DNA from: Pictodentalium vernedei
Taxonomy: Eukaryota > Mollusca > Scaphopoda > Dentaliida > Dentaliidae
Direction: 5' to 3'
DNA: 64,000 bases
NCBI GenBank assembly: GCA_031216915.1
Contig: CM062296.1
Coordinates: 64,064,367-64,128,366 of the forward strand
Shown: positions 1 through 11,260 of the stretch, one piece after another
Position numbering within the stretch: position 1 is the stretch's first letter
How the letters are laid out: the number at the start of each line of letters is the position of its first letter
The notes under the pieces: generated by a model
Told to the model about the DNA's origin: nothing
The model's input: the letters and a program-made list of their open reading frames with translations, nothing else
The model's database searches: none
Translations under genes and position numbers: made by a program

Positions 1-510
1 AGGAACCGGACTAAAAGGCTTCCTCCGTTCTCGTTCACTATCCGCCGTCACTGGGTGTGCATCTATTATTTTTATAGTGCTCGCATCACCCAAAATTTCC
101 TCTTGGACCGCATCGGACAAACCCGGCTGCCGAACCATTCGGTGAATGGACGCTACACCGGGCGAGCTAGCGGACGACATTTGTCTAATCTCCATGAGCA
201 CTTTTGCCGCTAGCTCTGTATTTATTTGTGACGACGGACGCACACTTGAAGAAGATAACATGGAAACATCACCCTGTTCTGGTTCCTCTGAAATAGAAAC
301 TGAGAGAGTAGAGTGACCTTGTGGAGAAAGAGCCGGCATCGCTCTTTCTCCAGAAACAACATATCGTGACACACGTTTCCAATGTTTCTCATCCCAATGT
401 TCACATACAGGACAGGGATTAATGCGAGAACACTGACAACAATTAATGCAATAATCATGAAAGTCAGAGGAAGATTTCTTCCTATTACAATTTGAACAAG
501 TTCCCTTCAT
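1..510 (-). CDS. gag-like zinc-finger frame of DIRS-like copy A, partial
   Basis: The minus-strand frame starts at the ATG at 510-508 and stays open for 170 codons to the window edge, so the C-terminus is not seen. The N-terminus has paired cysteines at residues 5/8, 21/24/25/27 and 33/36, with an HDYC motif and CPVCEHW, which resembles the nucleic-acid-binding start of DIRS gag proteins. The rest is Ser/Glu-rich and probably disordered, as is usual for gag. The sequence homologous to this frame in copy B is decayed, so copy A is the better preserved. I infer an RNA-packaging role from the family. The family assignment is moderate. Confidence 0.4.
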   Translation of the reverse strand, partial: MKGTCSNCNRKKSSSDFHDYCINCCQCSRINPCPVCEHWDEKHWKRVSRYVVSGERAMPALSPQGHSTLSVSISEEPEQGDVSMLSSSSVRPSSQINTELAAKVLMEIRQMSSASSPGVASIHRMVRQPGLSDAVQEEILGDASTIKIIDAHPVTADSERERRKPFSPVP

Positions 511-854
511 TGTGAAAGAACAACAATAAGTCCTAGTTACTCGCAAAAACCCCTGACACAAAGATACATAATAACATGATCCATTAATAAATGAAAAAAC
601 AATTGCAAAACAAAATAATTTTGAAAAAATATTTTTTCAGAGAAGCCCAAGTTGCTGAAAAGTAACGTTGAGCCCCGATGGATCCGATGGCAAAGTGTGG
701 TCAAAAATTTTAAAATTATATAAAATAATTAATGAGACACTTTCGGATAATATAAATGTATCTTATAATGAGATAAACTACCTCAAAGGCAAACAGCCCC
801 CCTCAAAAAAGGCTGTTGCCAATGAAAACAAACAGTGTAAACACAGAAGAAAAC

Positions 855-2341
855 ATGACTCCAGGCACTGAAAAAACTAGCCCGGAATCAGTCATCAATT
901 ACACTCTATCTGATGCAAAACAGAGACTCCCAGGGGAGAATCTGCAGAACATCAGATGGAAGATGCAGAACACAAACGTTATACACCCATGGGTGAAAAC
1001 GTAACTATGGGGAAAATAACAGAAAACATTCTGTAACCAAGCAACTCTCCCAGGGAATTTTTAGAAATGAAACTTCTCAAAAATAAGCCAAAAGCATGAG
1101 AGAATTGCAAGGGGGGACTTTAGAAGGTTAGGGGAGAGGAAACACTGAATAAGCAGTGCAACAATTAGCAAGAATGACAACAAGAGGCGTTTGCCTCGAA
1201 AATAGGCAACTTAACATAATTTCAACAAAAAATTTTAAGTACAGCCCTGATTATTTTTTGCCACTTCTTTTTCCTCTCCTCCTTCTATCCTCCTTAGAAT
1301 CACATTTTCTCCAAGAATTACGTGTCTGGCATCCTTTAAACTGAGATTTACAAGCACAAAGATCAGTGAGATGTTGACTGATGAAGGGCCAAACAGAGAA
1401 TGATATTTGGCGCCAATTTCGGGACGACTGCGTCACTGCGCATGCGCAGTAGAGTCGTACTATGGAGGTCCTTTAGGACATGATTTCTTTTTGTTTTGGA
1501 TGCAAATTTTGGGGATTGGGGGGCAAAATTTGTGTTTGGCCCTGGTTTTTGTGGAGTTAGCACCAGCTAAGTCTGGGTCATTGGTACAGTATAAAAATAT
1601 AAGACTCCAGGCACCCAGGCCCGAAATCAGTTACCAAAAATACACCATCTGATGCAAAACAGAGACTTCCAGGGAAGAAACTGCAGAACATCAGATGGTA
1701 GATGCAGAACACAACGCCTAACCACCCGTAGGTGAAGACGTAAACATGGGGAAAGAACAGAATTCATTCTGTTATTCAGCTAAAACTCCCAAGAAATTTT
1801 AGTAATAATAATTACAGAAACTATGCCAAAAGCATGGGAGAATAGCAAGGGGGAACTTAAAGGACAGGGAGAGAGGAAAACACTTGAAAAAACAGTGTAA
1901 CTAAATAATCAGAATGACAACAAAATGGCTGCTGCCTTGAAAATAGGTAACTTAACATAATTTCATTAAAAAATTTTAAGTTACAGCCCTGATAATATTC
2001 TGTCACACATTCTTTTCCTCTCCTCCTTTTCTATCCTCCTTAGAATCACCATTTCACTAATATTTATGTGTCTGGCATCATTTAAACTGAGATTTAAAAG
2101 CACAAAGATCAGTCAGATGTTAACTGATGAAGGGCCAAACTTAGAATGATAAATGGCGCCAATTTCGGAACGTCCTTGACACTGCGCATGCGCAGTAGGG
2201 GCGAAGTGTGGAGGGCCTTTCAGGACATGTTTTCTTTAGTTTTAGATGCAAATTTTGGGGATTGGGGGGCAAAATTTGTGTTTGGCCCTATATTTTAAGA
2301 GTTAGCACCAGCTATGTCTGGGTCATTGGTACAGTATAAAA
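855..2341. repeat. tandem duplication, ~744-bp unit
   Basis: Two head-to-tail units (about 855-1600 and 1601-2341) share the blocks CTGATGCAAAACAGAGACT, GGCGCCAATTTCGG, TGCGCATGCGCAGTA and GGGGCAAAATTTGTGTTTGG in the same order. A single diverged version ends copy B at about 7000-7606. Each unit has an inverted pair AGGGCCAAAC / GTTTGGCCCT around the GC-rich block. It probably belongs to the leader or terminal repeat of the DIRS-like family. Confidence 0.6.
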
Positions 2342-2343
2342 AT

Positions 2344-2405
2344 TTAGTTATTCAAGAATTTTTTTTGCAAGTGTCGTCTGCTTTTCATGTTAGGTAAAGG
2401 GTTAA
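2344..2405. mobile_element. TTAA-class MITE, one end only
   Basis: The right terminus of the family described at 40557-40807 (GCAAGTGTCGTCTGC... GTTAGGTAAAGGG then TTAA) abuts the DIRS-like copy with no left half. It is a truncated remnant. The following 2406-2644 holds no gene that I can see and includes a run of 15 G at 2549-2563. Confidence 0.5.
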
Positions 2406-2652
2406 CAAATACAAGTGTGAATGGGGTGGATAGGCTACAAGATTGACAGATATATAACATATGGTCACCATTTGCATCATTTCAACTGCAGATCAAATCG
2501 AGACGAACAAGAAAACATGTGAGGGTATGTGTGTAGGTTGAGGGGTGTGGGGGGGGGGGGGGGAACATCAGTTATAACATGGGAACTGTAGGCAATGTTA
2601 AGCGCTACGCCTCTATTTAAATTATTAATTATTGAGTTGTTTGGTTTATGAC

Positions 2653-3373
2653 TAGAGATGGGCGGTATCGGAATTTTGAGTTCGGTATCGGTTTCGGTAT
2701 TTTTGTGTGGGCATACCGCGGTATCGGTTCGGTATTCGTTATGTGACTTCAGATTCACTGATAGTACCAAAGGGGAATTCATGTCAGAAAAATACAGAAT
2801 AAGTTGTTCTTGTGTCATTCTATCACAGTGCTACATATGTCATTGTTGATGGGCTTAACGTTGTCATTCTTTTGTCAACACAGATCATATCGACAGTAAT
2901 TTGGTGACTTGTTCTAAATACGCCTTAACTTTTCAAGCTCCACTTAAGGCGTCTGTAATCATAGAATGTGTGTCCTGAAGATGTCATCTTTACATGGGCC
3001 TGATGACAGTAGTAAAATTATCTGGTCAGTGATTTCTAGCCAAGTCTTGGCTGCCTTAACAGGCAGCCAAGACTTGGCTAGAAATCACTGCTAAGCAACT
3101 GGACATGTACAGGTCGTAGACTATTGATAATTTAGTACAACTGCCCTGGTCCTTAACGCTTAACAAAACTGAAAAATAAAATCAGTCACTTCTTTCAAGA
3201 AAATGAACACTTCAACTGCTATCAATCCTCATCATGGCCTTATAAATAGCGAATGCACAGGGAAAATTGAAAATACCGTTGGTTTCGGTATTCAAAGATT
3301 GGGTCGGTTCGGTTTTTCGGTGTCCCCATGATATCGGTATCGGTTCGGTTTTTCGGTATATTGTCCATCTCTA
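2653..3373. mobile_element. non-autonomous hAT element (721 bp)
   Basis: The ends form an inverted repeat (TAGAGATGGGCGG left; TAGAGATGGACAA on the complement of the right), followed by GGTATCGGTTCGG-type subterminal repeats. It is flanked by perfect 8-bp duplications TTTATGAC at 2645-2652 and 3374-3381, the hallmark of hAT insertion. No transposase frame is present. A perfect 30-bp inverted repeat lies near its middle (3027-3056 with 3061-3090). Confidence 0.85.
3027..3090. repeat. perfect 30-bp hairpin with 4-base loop
   Basis: The arms 3027-3056 and 3061-3090 are exact reverse complements (begin CAGTGATTTCTAGCC) separated by TAAC. The hairpin lies inside the hAT at 2653-3373. Confidence 0.9.
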
Positions 3374-3381
3374 TTTATGAC

Positions 3382-4278
3382 ATTCTCAAAGTGGCTGATA
3401 GTCTGCATGAAACAAATTCCGTCTTCAACCTCACTGAGTGAGATATGACACATGCAATGCAAGCGAGTCATTGTTATTCGTACACACATCAACAAAACTT
3501 GAAAGATGCTGGCAGTCTGGAACTGGAAGACAGTGCAGACACATGTAAAAATTTTTTAACCATAGCCTTTCCAGTTTCCAGAGTGCATCATACTGCACAT
3601 GTTTCCTATGGCCGGATACAGGTGCAAGGATGACAGTGCGCTTCTAAAAATTAGAGCTGGTCGGTTCTGAAATTTTCCCTCAGTTCGGTTTCGGTTTGTT
3701 TTCAACTACGGTGGTTCTCTCCCACCCCACTTAAAAAAAAATACATAAATAAAAAATTCGGACATAAATGAAACACTCATGACCCAGTTATATACTACAT
3801 GACAAAAGTGAATCTGCATCACTACAGTAAGTTCCAAACAAGAATTCTAAGTATTATTGCAAGTGGTTTATAAAAAGAGGATTTTAAAAGCATATTAGGC
3901 TTATGGAGCATTAATCCCACCCTAAGGGATATAGTAATTTAGAGGGAAAAATCAGAAGAGTAAACTCCACCAGTCTGATGATGGCAGCAGCTTCCACCCT
4001 TGCAGACTTCCTTCGAACAAAGGAGAAAAGGTTTACTCCAAAGATGGTGGTCTGGGCCATAAATTAATGAATTTGGCTCATTGGTTTTAAACAATAAGAA
4101 AGATTTCAAACTAGAGAAAAAGAATTTTACTACCACTAGTAAATTAAAGTCTGTGTGAAAATGGTTAAAGCATCAAAAATAAACAAAACAGAAAGAGAAT
4201 TTATGGAGGCTTATTTTGGGGGGTAAAATATTTTTTAAAGAAATCAGAAATAGGTTTTCATTAACAGTATTAGATGTA
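3382..4278. other. no gene recognised; one hAT-like terminus
   Basis: At 3652 the sequence TAGAGCTGGTCGGTTC, followed by AGTTCGGTTTCGG, resembles the left end of the hAT at 2653, but no matching right end was found. The remainder is AT-rich. I see no convincing exon or RNA gene. Confidence 0.35.
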
Positions 4279-4600
4279 ATAAAATCTTTGGAACCCACAT
4301 TGAAGCCTTCAGAGGGTTAAATTAAAGATATTCATACAGGAATTTGAGAAATTTTGTCCAATAAACCAGAAAAAAATGTATGTGCCCAACATTGAAAAGG
4401 TTTGATTAAGACATCAATAAAATCTTTGAAACCACACTGAAGTCTTGAGAGGATTAAATTAAAGACATCCATGCAGGAATCAGATAAATGTTAACAAGAA
4501 AACATTAAAAACATATATGTGAACAGAATTGAAAGGGTTCAACATAAAAGAAAGTCTTTGGAAAACACACTGAAGTCATGAGAGGGTTAAATTGTAAGGT
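4279..4600. repeat. tandem repeat, 132-138-bp unit, ~2.3 copies
   Basis: Units start near 4279, 4417 and 4549. Each opens with (A)AAAATCTTTGRAA..CACACTGAAG and GAGAGGGTTAAATT. The array abuts the left end of DIRS-like copy B. Confidence 0.6.
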
Positions 4601-7600
4601 TATTCACATTCATGACTGCCAAGTAGTTCTGATGTCCCGATGATCAAGGCCTCGTCTCCCTAGCTGCCGGATGGCCTGACTTCACGGGCGAAGAGTGGTT
4701 CCTTCTTCGTGCAGCAGGCTGGATATCCGAAGTCGGGTAGCTAGGATGCGGCCGTGTGTGCTTAAATAATGTACCGGAGGAAGCCGTGACAGAAGCCGAC
4801 CCCGGCTGCAGACTAGACGGAGTGTCCCGAGCGGTGGGCGAACATATGCTCCGTCTCGTGCAAGTTTCCAACCAGACAACTTCACTTCGGCCTTGTGAAA
4901 TGTACCGGAGGAAGCCTTGACTGAAGCCGACCCCGTCTGCTGACTAAACAGAGCGTCCCGAGTGGAGGGTGGACATGTGCTCCAGCTTGTGCGAGTTTCT
5001 CAAAACAAAATCTGACCCCAGCCGCGCCGCTGCTATATTAGAGAGGGGGGCCTCTCCCGCTCGCGGCCCATCAGACCTCGCCAAGTACAAGAACTTGCAG
5101 ACTTCCTCCCTATTTCCGTCGTCGCTGGGTGGGCTATTTATATTATAGTGCTCGCTCTACCCAATCCACCTCTTAGACCGCAATGGACTTACCCAGCACC
5201 CACGGACAGAGTACTGCTTCACAGATCGAGCTAGCTGCTTGCAAGAGATTAAAATCTTTAACCAAAGGACCTAACTCTTGTAATAAAGAGCACTGCAGCT
5301 AGCTCTATATGCTCCACAGAGCACAATGACGGTAGCACAGTTGGATGGGTGTCAGAATATCATCACCATGTTCATGTTCCTCTGAAATAGAAACAGACAG
5401 AATGAATTAAAACGTGGTAAGAGGCGCTGATCCTCAGAACCCCACTGACAACAACATACTGCGACACCTGACTCCAACATCAGTCATCCCAGTGCAACAC
5501 AAGAATAACAAGAGTCCGCAGGAGTGTATCAACTAAAGTTGATATCAGTCCTCCAAACTCCACAACAATATATATATATATAACTGAGATACATGAATAA
5601 TAGCAATCATAATCAGGGCTCGCAAATAGTGAAAAAACATGATTGCCCGTCGGGCAGGCTTCTTTGGAGATCTGGCTGCCCACCCCAGAAAATGGTGGCC
5701 CGGCGTTAGGACTGACATTTGATTGCTCAATTTATACACATTTCAATGTGACTTGATCAGATATGACAACAAATGATGTATAACAACAGGTGTTGAAAGA
5801 TGGGGACAGATCAAGATTCAGTTGTGCAAAAAAAAGCCATGCGTCGTGACAACTGGCACTTTGGATACGACACCGCAGTACCCCCCTTCCCCTCCCTTTC
5901 TCCCACCCCCCTATTACGGCCCGGAAAGTGTCCTGGTTCACTGCGCTACATTAACTTACTATCTCAACTGAGAACTAATCTTAAACATATTATATCGTTT
6001 GTTCAAATCAGTAACAAAAAAATAAATAAGTACCTGACCAAGAGGAAGATCAGCAACAGAGACCGTTGCAATGCTGAATAAGCGCAACATCCACTTTCAC
6101 TTTCAAAATATGATTTCTGGGAAGGTAATGGTTGTGTTTGAATTGTTGTTCAGGACATTATGAGTGTACAGTATTGTCTCTACAGGGATATGACATCATG
6201 CCGCTCTCGGTTGCTTATCGTACCGGTGCACTCCCAATATCTGGGAACATTGATTCAAATACAACCAGACCCACTGATGAGCATTACTGAACAATATCAA
6301 AATTTGCCCTGAATGTCGCTGTGGGAGGTGTGAGTGTGTGTGTCCATGGGGGGCTGTCAGCCTGTTGCTAACAGTATCAGTGGGACAGGGCTAAACAGTA
6401 CTGACGTGGTGACCATTTGTTTAGGTTTGTTGAATACTTAAAGCGGTGCATTATTGACAACCAATCCCAGCATGTGTCACCGATAATGTCATAGATCAGA
6501 AAAGGAATTGTGTAGCTGTTGAAGCTTTTGAGCCGCCGCCACTGTCTGAAAAGCACTTCCCCTAACCAGCGGAACGTGTATTCAACTATTTTAACAGTTG
6601 TTTAATCATTAATTCCTGCTCGTTTTTATATTTTAATTTTCTCAAAGAATTATCTTTTAAAATCGGACAGAAAAAATCTGGATGCCCGTCTGGCAGAGGG
6701 AATAGCATTTTTGGTTGCCCGAAAAAATTTCTGGTTGTCCCGGGACGTCGGGCGACCCTATTTGCGAGCCCTGATAATTAAATTCAAAATATTTTTTGTG
6801 AACAAAAATTTTTTTGGGAAAAACGCCCAAGTTCCCAAAGAGAACATGAAGAGCTCAAGGGCATCCCGATAGAGCCTAAGTGTGGACAAAATCCCAATTT
6901 TTTTTAGCTACACTACCAGAATAATAATCCATGTATTCTACAGTATATTACAGCAATAGAATATAAGACACTACCTATATATGAGGACGTTGATAATGTA
7001 AACAACGTCAATGTAAACAAGACATCAGTCACACAAAAAGGCTCAAAATCAGAACCAATTGAAATGCTATCAAATGCAATGCTAGATCTTCATACGAAGA
7101 AAAAACTATACATTGGATAGAAGATGCAAGACTAAACGGGCTAAGACCCCTAGGGTGAGGACGTAACCATGGGGAAGAAACAGAATAATATTCTGCAATA
7201 AATGTTAAACTTCCAAGAAATTTAATAAAAAAATTTCAATAAACAAGGAAAAATGTTACTAAGGTAACACATGCCACCCCCACCCCCTTCACCTTGCAGA
7301 TGCGGTAGAAACTATTATACGCGACACACCTTCTGACTGTCCTTAATTTGTTAAAAGTTTAACAATTATACTGTGATTCATTTCCGAGTTATGGCTGAGA
7401 CACGAACATTGACCAAATTGCGGTTTACCTACAACTACTTCCGACTTGTAGTGGATGAAGGGCCAAATAAATGTTGGACTTTTAATTTTCGGTTTTGCAA
7501 GCAAATTTGGGGGATTGGGGGGTTCAAAATTTGTGTTTGGCCCTTAATAACTTTGAGTTAAGCACCAGCTAGTCTGGGCCATTGGTTTACAGTGTAAAAA

Positions 7601-7606
7601 TATATT
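4601..7606 (-). mobile_element. DIRS-like retrotransposon, copy B (broken, interrupted)
   Basis: 5100-5540 matches the gag-like region of copy A. 6774-7606 matches the leader and one ~740-bp unit, ending with the same GGTTTACAGTGTAAAAATA block. A hAT (5614-6773) splits it. 4750-5000 holds two ~146-bp direct repeats (GTACCGGAGGAAGCC...). The copy is broken in several places and looks older than copy A. Confidence 0.5.
5614..6773. mobile_element. non-autonomous hAT-like element with 5-bp duplication (1,160 bp)
   Basis: Perfect terminal inverted repeats CAGGGCTCGCAAATAG are flanked on both sides by ATAAT (5609-5613, 6774-6778). The CAGGG start is typical of hAT. A 5-bp rather than 8-bp duplication would fit a 5-bp hAT subgroup. 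It interrupts DIRS-like copy B and is therefore younger. Repeated CGGGCGACC-type blocks lie inside each end. No transposase was seen. Confidence 0.75.
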
Positions 7607-7716
7607 GTGGAGCACTAATATACTGTGAGGGCACATAAATGTAATGTTGTTTTGAGAAAGCAGCACGCTGTGGCCAGTGGCAAGTTACTGTCATAAGTCA
7701 GCAATTCCTTATACAT

Positions 7717-7954
7717 TTAACCCTTTGAACACTAGTGGTATCTACCATGCCAGTTCAATGGCGGCAATTAGGAGAGTCCATATTCATGATTTGGGGTAGA
7801 CCAATCAATATTTTCAATGTTCAGCCTTGGGGCTGCACGTTAAAAATACTGATTGGTCTACCCCACAATTTACTGAACAGCCATCCTATTTAATGATTTT
7901 ATGATGTATCATATTCCATGCAGGAAAAGCGGCCGCTCAGGTTCAAAGGGCTAA
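7717..7954. mobile_element. palindromic MITE, CCCTTTGAAC ends
   Basis: The left end is TTAACCCTTTGAAC and the right end GGTTCAAAGGGCTAA. The internal inverted pair GGGGTAGACCAATCA / TGATTGGTCTACCCC makes it foldable. The TTAA/CTAA edges suggest a piggyBac- or Kolobok-type TTAA target. It is distinct from the CCCTTTACC family found elsewhere in the window. Confidence 0.6.
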
Positions 7955-8183
7955 CGTTTCTGGTGTTTGGTGACAGTATTCCCTCGAAAATTCACATACT
8001 AACTTTTTATGGATGCAATTTACTCTAGTCTCTGATTTCACGGGAGGAGCTTAAAACTGCACCCATCAATTTTGTTCATTTCCAGCACTGAAGCGAGCAT
8101 CTCAAATTCAAAGTACTGGTGTTAAAGAGTTTCTTACCTATCCAATATATGTCAATCAAATGCAATTAAAGAATTAGACTAAC

Positions 8184-8312
8184 CTGCATCATTTGGCTTT
8201 TGAGCATAAACTCCTGTTGTTTCTTCATATTATCATCCATCGCTTTTCCAACTACAGACCCCATATCTTTGAACGGGATTTTACTTTAACCAAATACCTT
8301 TATGCTCAGTCG
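8184..8312 (-). CDS. PLGRKT: first coding exon of plasminogen receptor with C-terminal lysine (PLGRKT-like)
   Basis: The exon runs on the minus strand from a splice acceptor (TCTTCTATTCCAG, cut before 8312) to a donor (CAG|GTTAGT, last exon base 8184). 8312-8265 is 5' UTR. The ATG is at 8264-8262 and gives 27 codons beginning MGSVVGKAMDD and ending KKQQEFMLKSQMMQ. From memory, human PLGRKT begins MGFIFSKSMNESMKNQKEFM and also has a phase-0 junction after residue 27, so length, boundary and the EFML block all agree. In mammals the ~147-residue protein is a two-pass plasma-membrane protein that binds plasminogen. Later exons should lie left of the window: I found no LERQ/MRERQMAMQ exon in 1-8183, so this intron exceeds 8 kb. 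No promoter was identified. Confidence 0.85.
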
Positions 8313-8467
8313 CTGGAATAGAAGAGATTCGGAAAAATCAAAACCGAGGTCATATACATCAAATTATTTATACCTTTTAGCTCAGAGTGCATAAATTTTT
8401 TGATGGAAGAAAAATACGGCAATGGATGAGCAGACGACACAACAAACAATAAATTAGTTGTGGTGAT

Positions 8468-9182
8468 TAGGGCTGTCGCGACTATCATTTTTTGTAATCG
8501 ACTAATCGTGACCAGTAATCAACGGTTAGTCGATTAATAGTCGCTTCCCATGATTTTTTAGCAAATCATTCTTTTGTTCGTAAAACTCTGAAAATGACAA
8601 TGGCACCAACCCCAAAAATAATATTACTGACTGCGGGTCCAAGTTTGAACTACATTGAAGCCGATGAATTAAAATGAATTTACCAAAGAACGTTCCTGCA
8701 TATGTTTCCTTTCTGCAATAAGTTTCTCGAAATTTTGAACATTGAGATCTATGCATTCCCTCGTCAGTTGTTAAAATTGGATCTTAGTCTGAAGTTCCGA
8801 ACTTTGAGAAGTGATCTGACGTTTTGACTTTCGTCATAATTTTGTCACTTCCGCGCTTTGGGTTTTCCAATGGGTGCATTCGTGTGTACAAGACTGGAGA
8901 AATTCAGAAGAATCTATTCTTCTCGAGTAACTGTGAGTGTTCTTTCTTACACAGTCAGTGACAGTTGTACAGTCTTCCGGATATGAATGTTAACTATGGC
9001 TAGATATTTAAAGTTATTCACCTTCATTGATCATTCACCTCACAAAACAATGCAATTTAGCCCCGACGTGTAGTAGACGTGTACCACCTTGAAAATGAAC
9101 GACGATCGACTAAAAATAAAAAACGTCGACCACTTCAATAGTCGACGGTTGGTCGACTAATCGAATAATCATGACAGCCCTA
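8468..9182. mobile_element. non-autonomous hAT element (715 bp)
   Basis: The ends are TAGGGCTGTCGCGACTA (left) and TAGGGCTGTCATGATTA (complement of right), with TCGACTAATCG-type subterminal repeats. It is flanked by perfect 8-bp GTGGTGAT at 8460-8467 and 9183-9190. No transposase frame is present. It lies upstream of the PLGRKT exon, probably in an intron or promoter region. Confidence 0.88.
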
Positions 9183-9620
9183 GTGGTGATCAGTAGTAAT
9201 TTATTCCTACAGCTCTACAGACTTCCAAAGAGCTGTGGGATTAAATTATTACTACACCTACAGAAAACCCTTCAATAAAGTGGAAACCTGGTCATGCTGA
9301 TAATGCACTGTTTGGTCATCGTTATTTGACCGGTCGAATGCGCTAAGATGACGAAGCCTCAAAGAACAAGGACTTCTAGTTTCAACTGTAGGTACTGTAA
9401 TCACTTTATGGTTCAGCAATAGGACTGCGTTTGGGGAAATCCCAACACAGCCTGCAATTATATATTCAAGAAGGGTTCCATGCCGACGGACATGCATATA
9501 CATGTATCACGCAAAACCACAAATTTTCATTTAAAAACAAATGCATAATTCTAAGTCATTCGAATAGGTGTCATGATACCTTGCTAGTAATATACTTGTA
9601 GCAACTGCATAGTTTCCATA

Positions 9621-9877
9621 TACAGTACAGTCGCCGTGGATTGGTCGTAATCCACACATGGGCAGTTATGTTCACGCAATGCGTTTACTAGGTAATAAAA
9701 ATCATCATCAGCAAAATTTTAATTAATGAAGCACCGGGTTGTACCTGGCGCTTCATTAATTCAATTTTTGATGATTATTTCTGTAATTACATGTAGTGTT
9801 TAGAATCTAATATTATTGCATCCATGGGGACATTGCCCACATGTGGAAAGTGACCAGTCCACGGCAATTGTACTGTA
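9621..9877. mobile_element. TA-class MITE with GCCGTGGA ends
   Basis: The terminal inverted repeats TACAGTACAGTCGCCGTGGA and TACAGTACAATTGCCGTGGA (complement of right) share the TA edge expected of Tc1/mariner-type insertions. The centre folds around AATGAAGCACC / CGCTTCATT at about 9725-9765. Confidence 0.65.
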
Positions 9878-9977
9878 ATAATACTAGCAGTGAGTAGTGT
9901 GGAGGTAATCTGTCTTTTTATTTGATTTTATAGACAGCATAATACCATTGTATACCAATGCTTTATTGGATCTGAAG

Positions 9978-11082
9978 TAGGGCCCTGCGAATCGGGAAAT
10001 TTATGTTCGAATCGAATCTCGAATCGAATCGGGACTGATGTCGACATCAAATCGAATCTCGAATCGAATCGGGATAAACTCGAGAAATAACTATAACTGG
10101 CATTATCTTGTGCAGAGATGTTCGGAAAGCACTGCGAGAAGAGATCGTTGACATAACTTGACAACTTGGCGTTGTTTTAATTATCTTTCTCGTTGAATGG
10201 CCATCCAGATGTTCACTTGGCCCGACAATAAATTCAAGACATAAATATGGACAAATTAAGGTGTTACTGCCCAGAGACATTCAAGACAAACCACTAAATT
10301 GAAACATGAGACTGAAAAGCACAAATGTAATACAAGTGGCACATTAATTCCCATGGGTTGAATTCGGCTACAGCCGCTAACTTCATGTACATTAGTATGC
10401 CTAAATACATTATTGTAATGTTTGGTTGTTTTTGTATTATCGGAATTTGGGTCTTGTAGATTTCTGTCCGTTCTCAACTCAATAACACAGTATACATCAA
10501 AAGCAGCGAAGGCGTTAAACTGTGTTAGTTTCTGCATTAGTTAACTCGAATAGTGACGCAGTGCTCATTCACACAAATTGCTTTTACTTCATTCCAACTT
10601 CCAAGTACCAACTCCGAACAATGCAAAGAAACTACAGAGGTTTTCCTCCCACAGTTTTCTAACATAATAATGGGAGCGCTCCAGGCGACATGTCCCCATT
10701 ATTGTGTTAGAAGATTCCGGGACTGGGAGCAGGCCTTAGGCCCATAGCTGGATATTTCGGTTGTATGGATTCCGCGAATAACTCTCACACGAATTCCTGG
10801 AAATCTATAAATAGCGAATTTGCGGTGTGTGGTTTTCTGGGAATCTGAAACTGAAAGTGAAACGACAGAATTTTGCAATGAATTTGACTATTTTCCTGAT
10901 AGAAACATTAAAACTAGAAGAGTTTGCTCCTTATTTCAACCGATGTCGACATTGTCGAACACTGATTCATTTTCCTCGAAGCTTCGTTTGACTAACGAAT
11001 CGGCAAACTATTCGAGATCGATATACGAATACCAAAGCGATGTCGACATCGAATCGAATACTCGAAGCTTCGCAGGGCCCTA
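9978..11082. mobile_element. non-autonomous hAT related to the autonomous hAT at 20954 (1,105 bp)
   Basis: The ends are TAGGGCCCTGCGAATCG and TAGGGCCCTGCGAAGCTT (complement of right), flanked by perfect 8-bp ATCTGAAG at 9970-9977 and 11083-11090. Both ends carry repeated TCGAATCGAATC motifs, as do the ends of the transposase-bearing element at 20954-24463 (TAGGGACCTGCGAA), so the two are likely partners. No transposase is present here. Confidence 0.88.
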
Positions 11083-11260
11083 ATCTGAAGACCTTGACCA
11101 AAATGTAAACAAACGGAAACCAAAACAAAGCAGAGTTTTAGAACTTACCCTCCGGCAGCTTTCGCAGCATTTTGTAGAATTTTGATTCCTAGCTGTTTTT
11201 GGATACCTGACGCAGCCTTGGCCACGAGTTGTTCTCCCGAAATATTATTTTATTATTAGT

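Larger units (their letters stand above)
1..2342 (-). mobile_element. DIRS-like retrotransposon, copy A (truncated by window edge)
   Basis: On the minus strand, an untranslated leader region containing a tandemly duplicated ~740-bp unit is followed by a cysteine-rich gag-like frame that runs off the left edge. The same order and sequence recur in copy B at about 4601-7606, which supports one repeat family. The DIRS assignment rests on the gag cysteine pattern only. No reverse transcriptase or tyrosine recombinase lies in the window. It could instead be another gag-bearing retroelement. Confidence 0.45.

Noticed and set aside
222-458. 78-codon minus-strand frame as a membrane protein
   Set aside because: It overlaps the longer gag-like frame starting at 510, whose cysteine pattern is more convincing.
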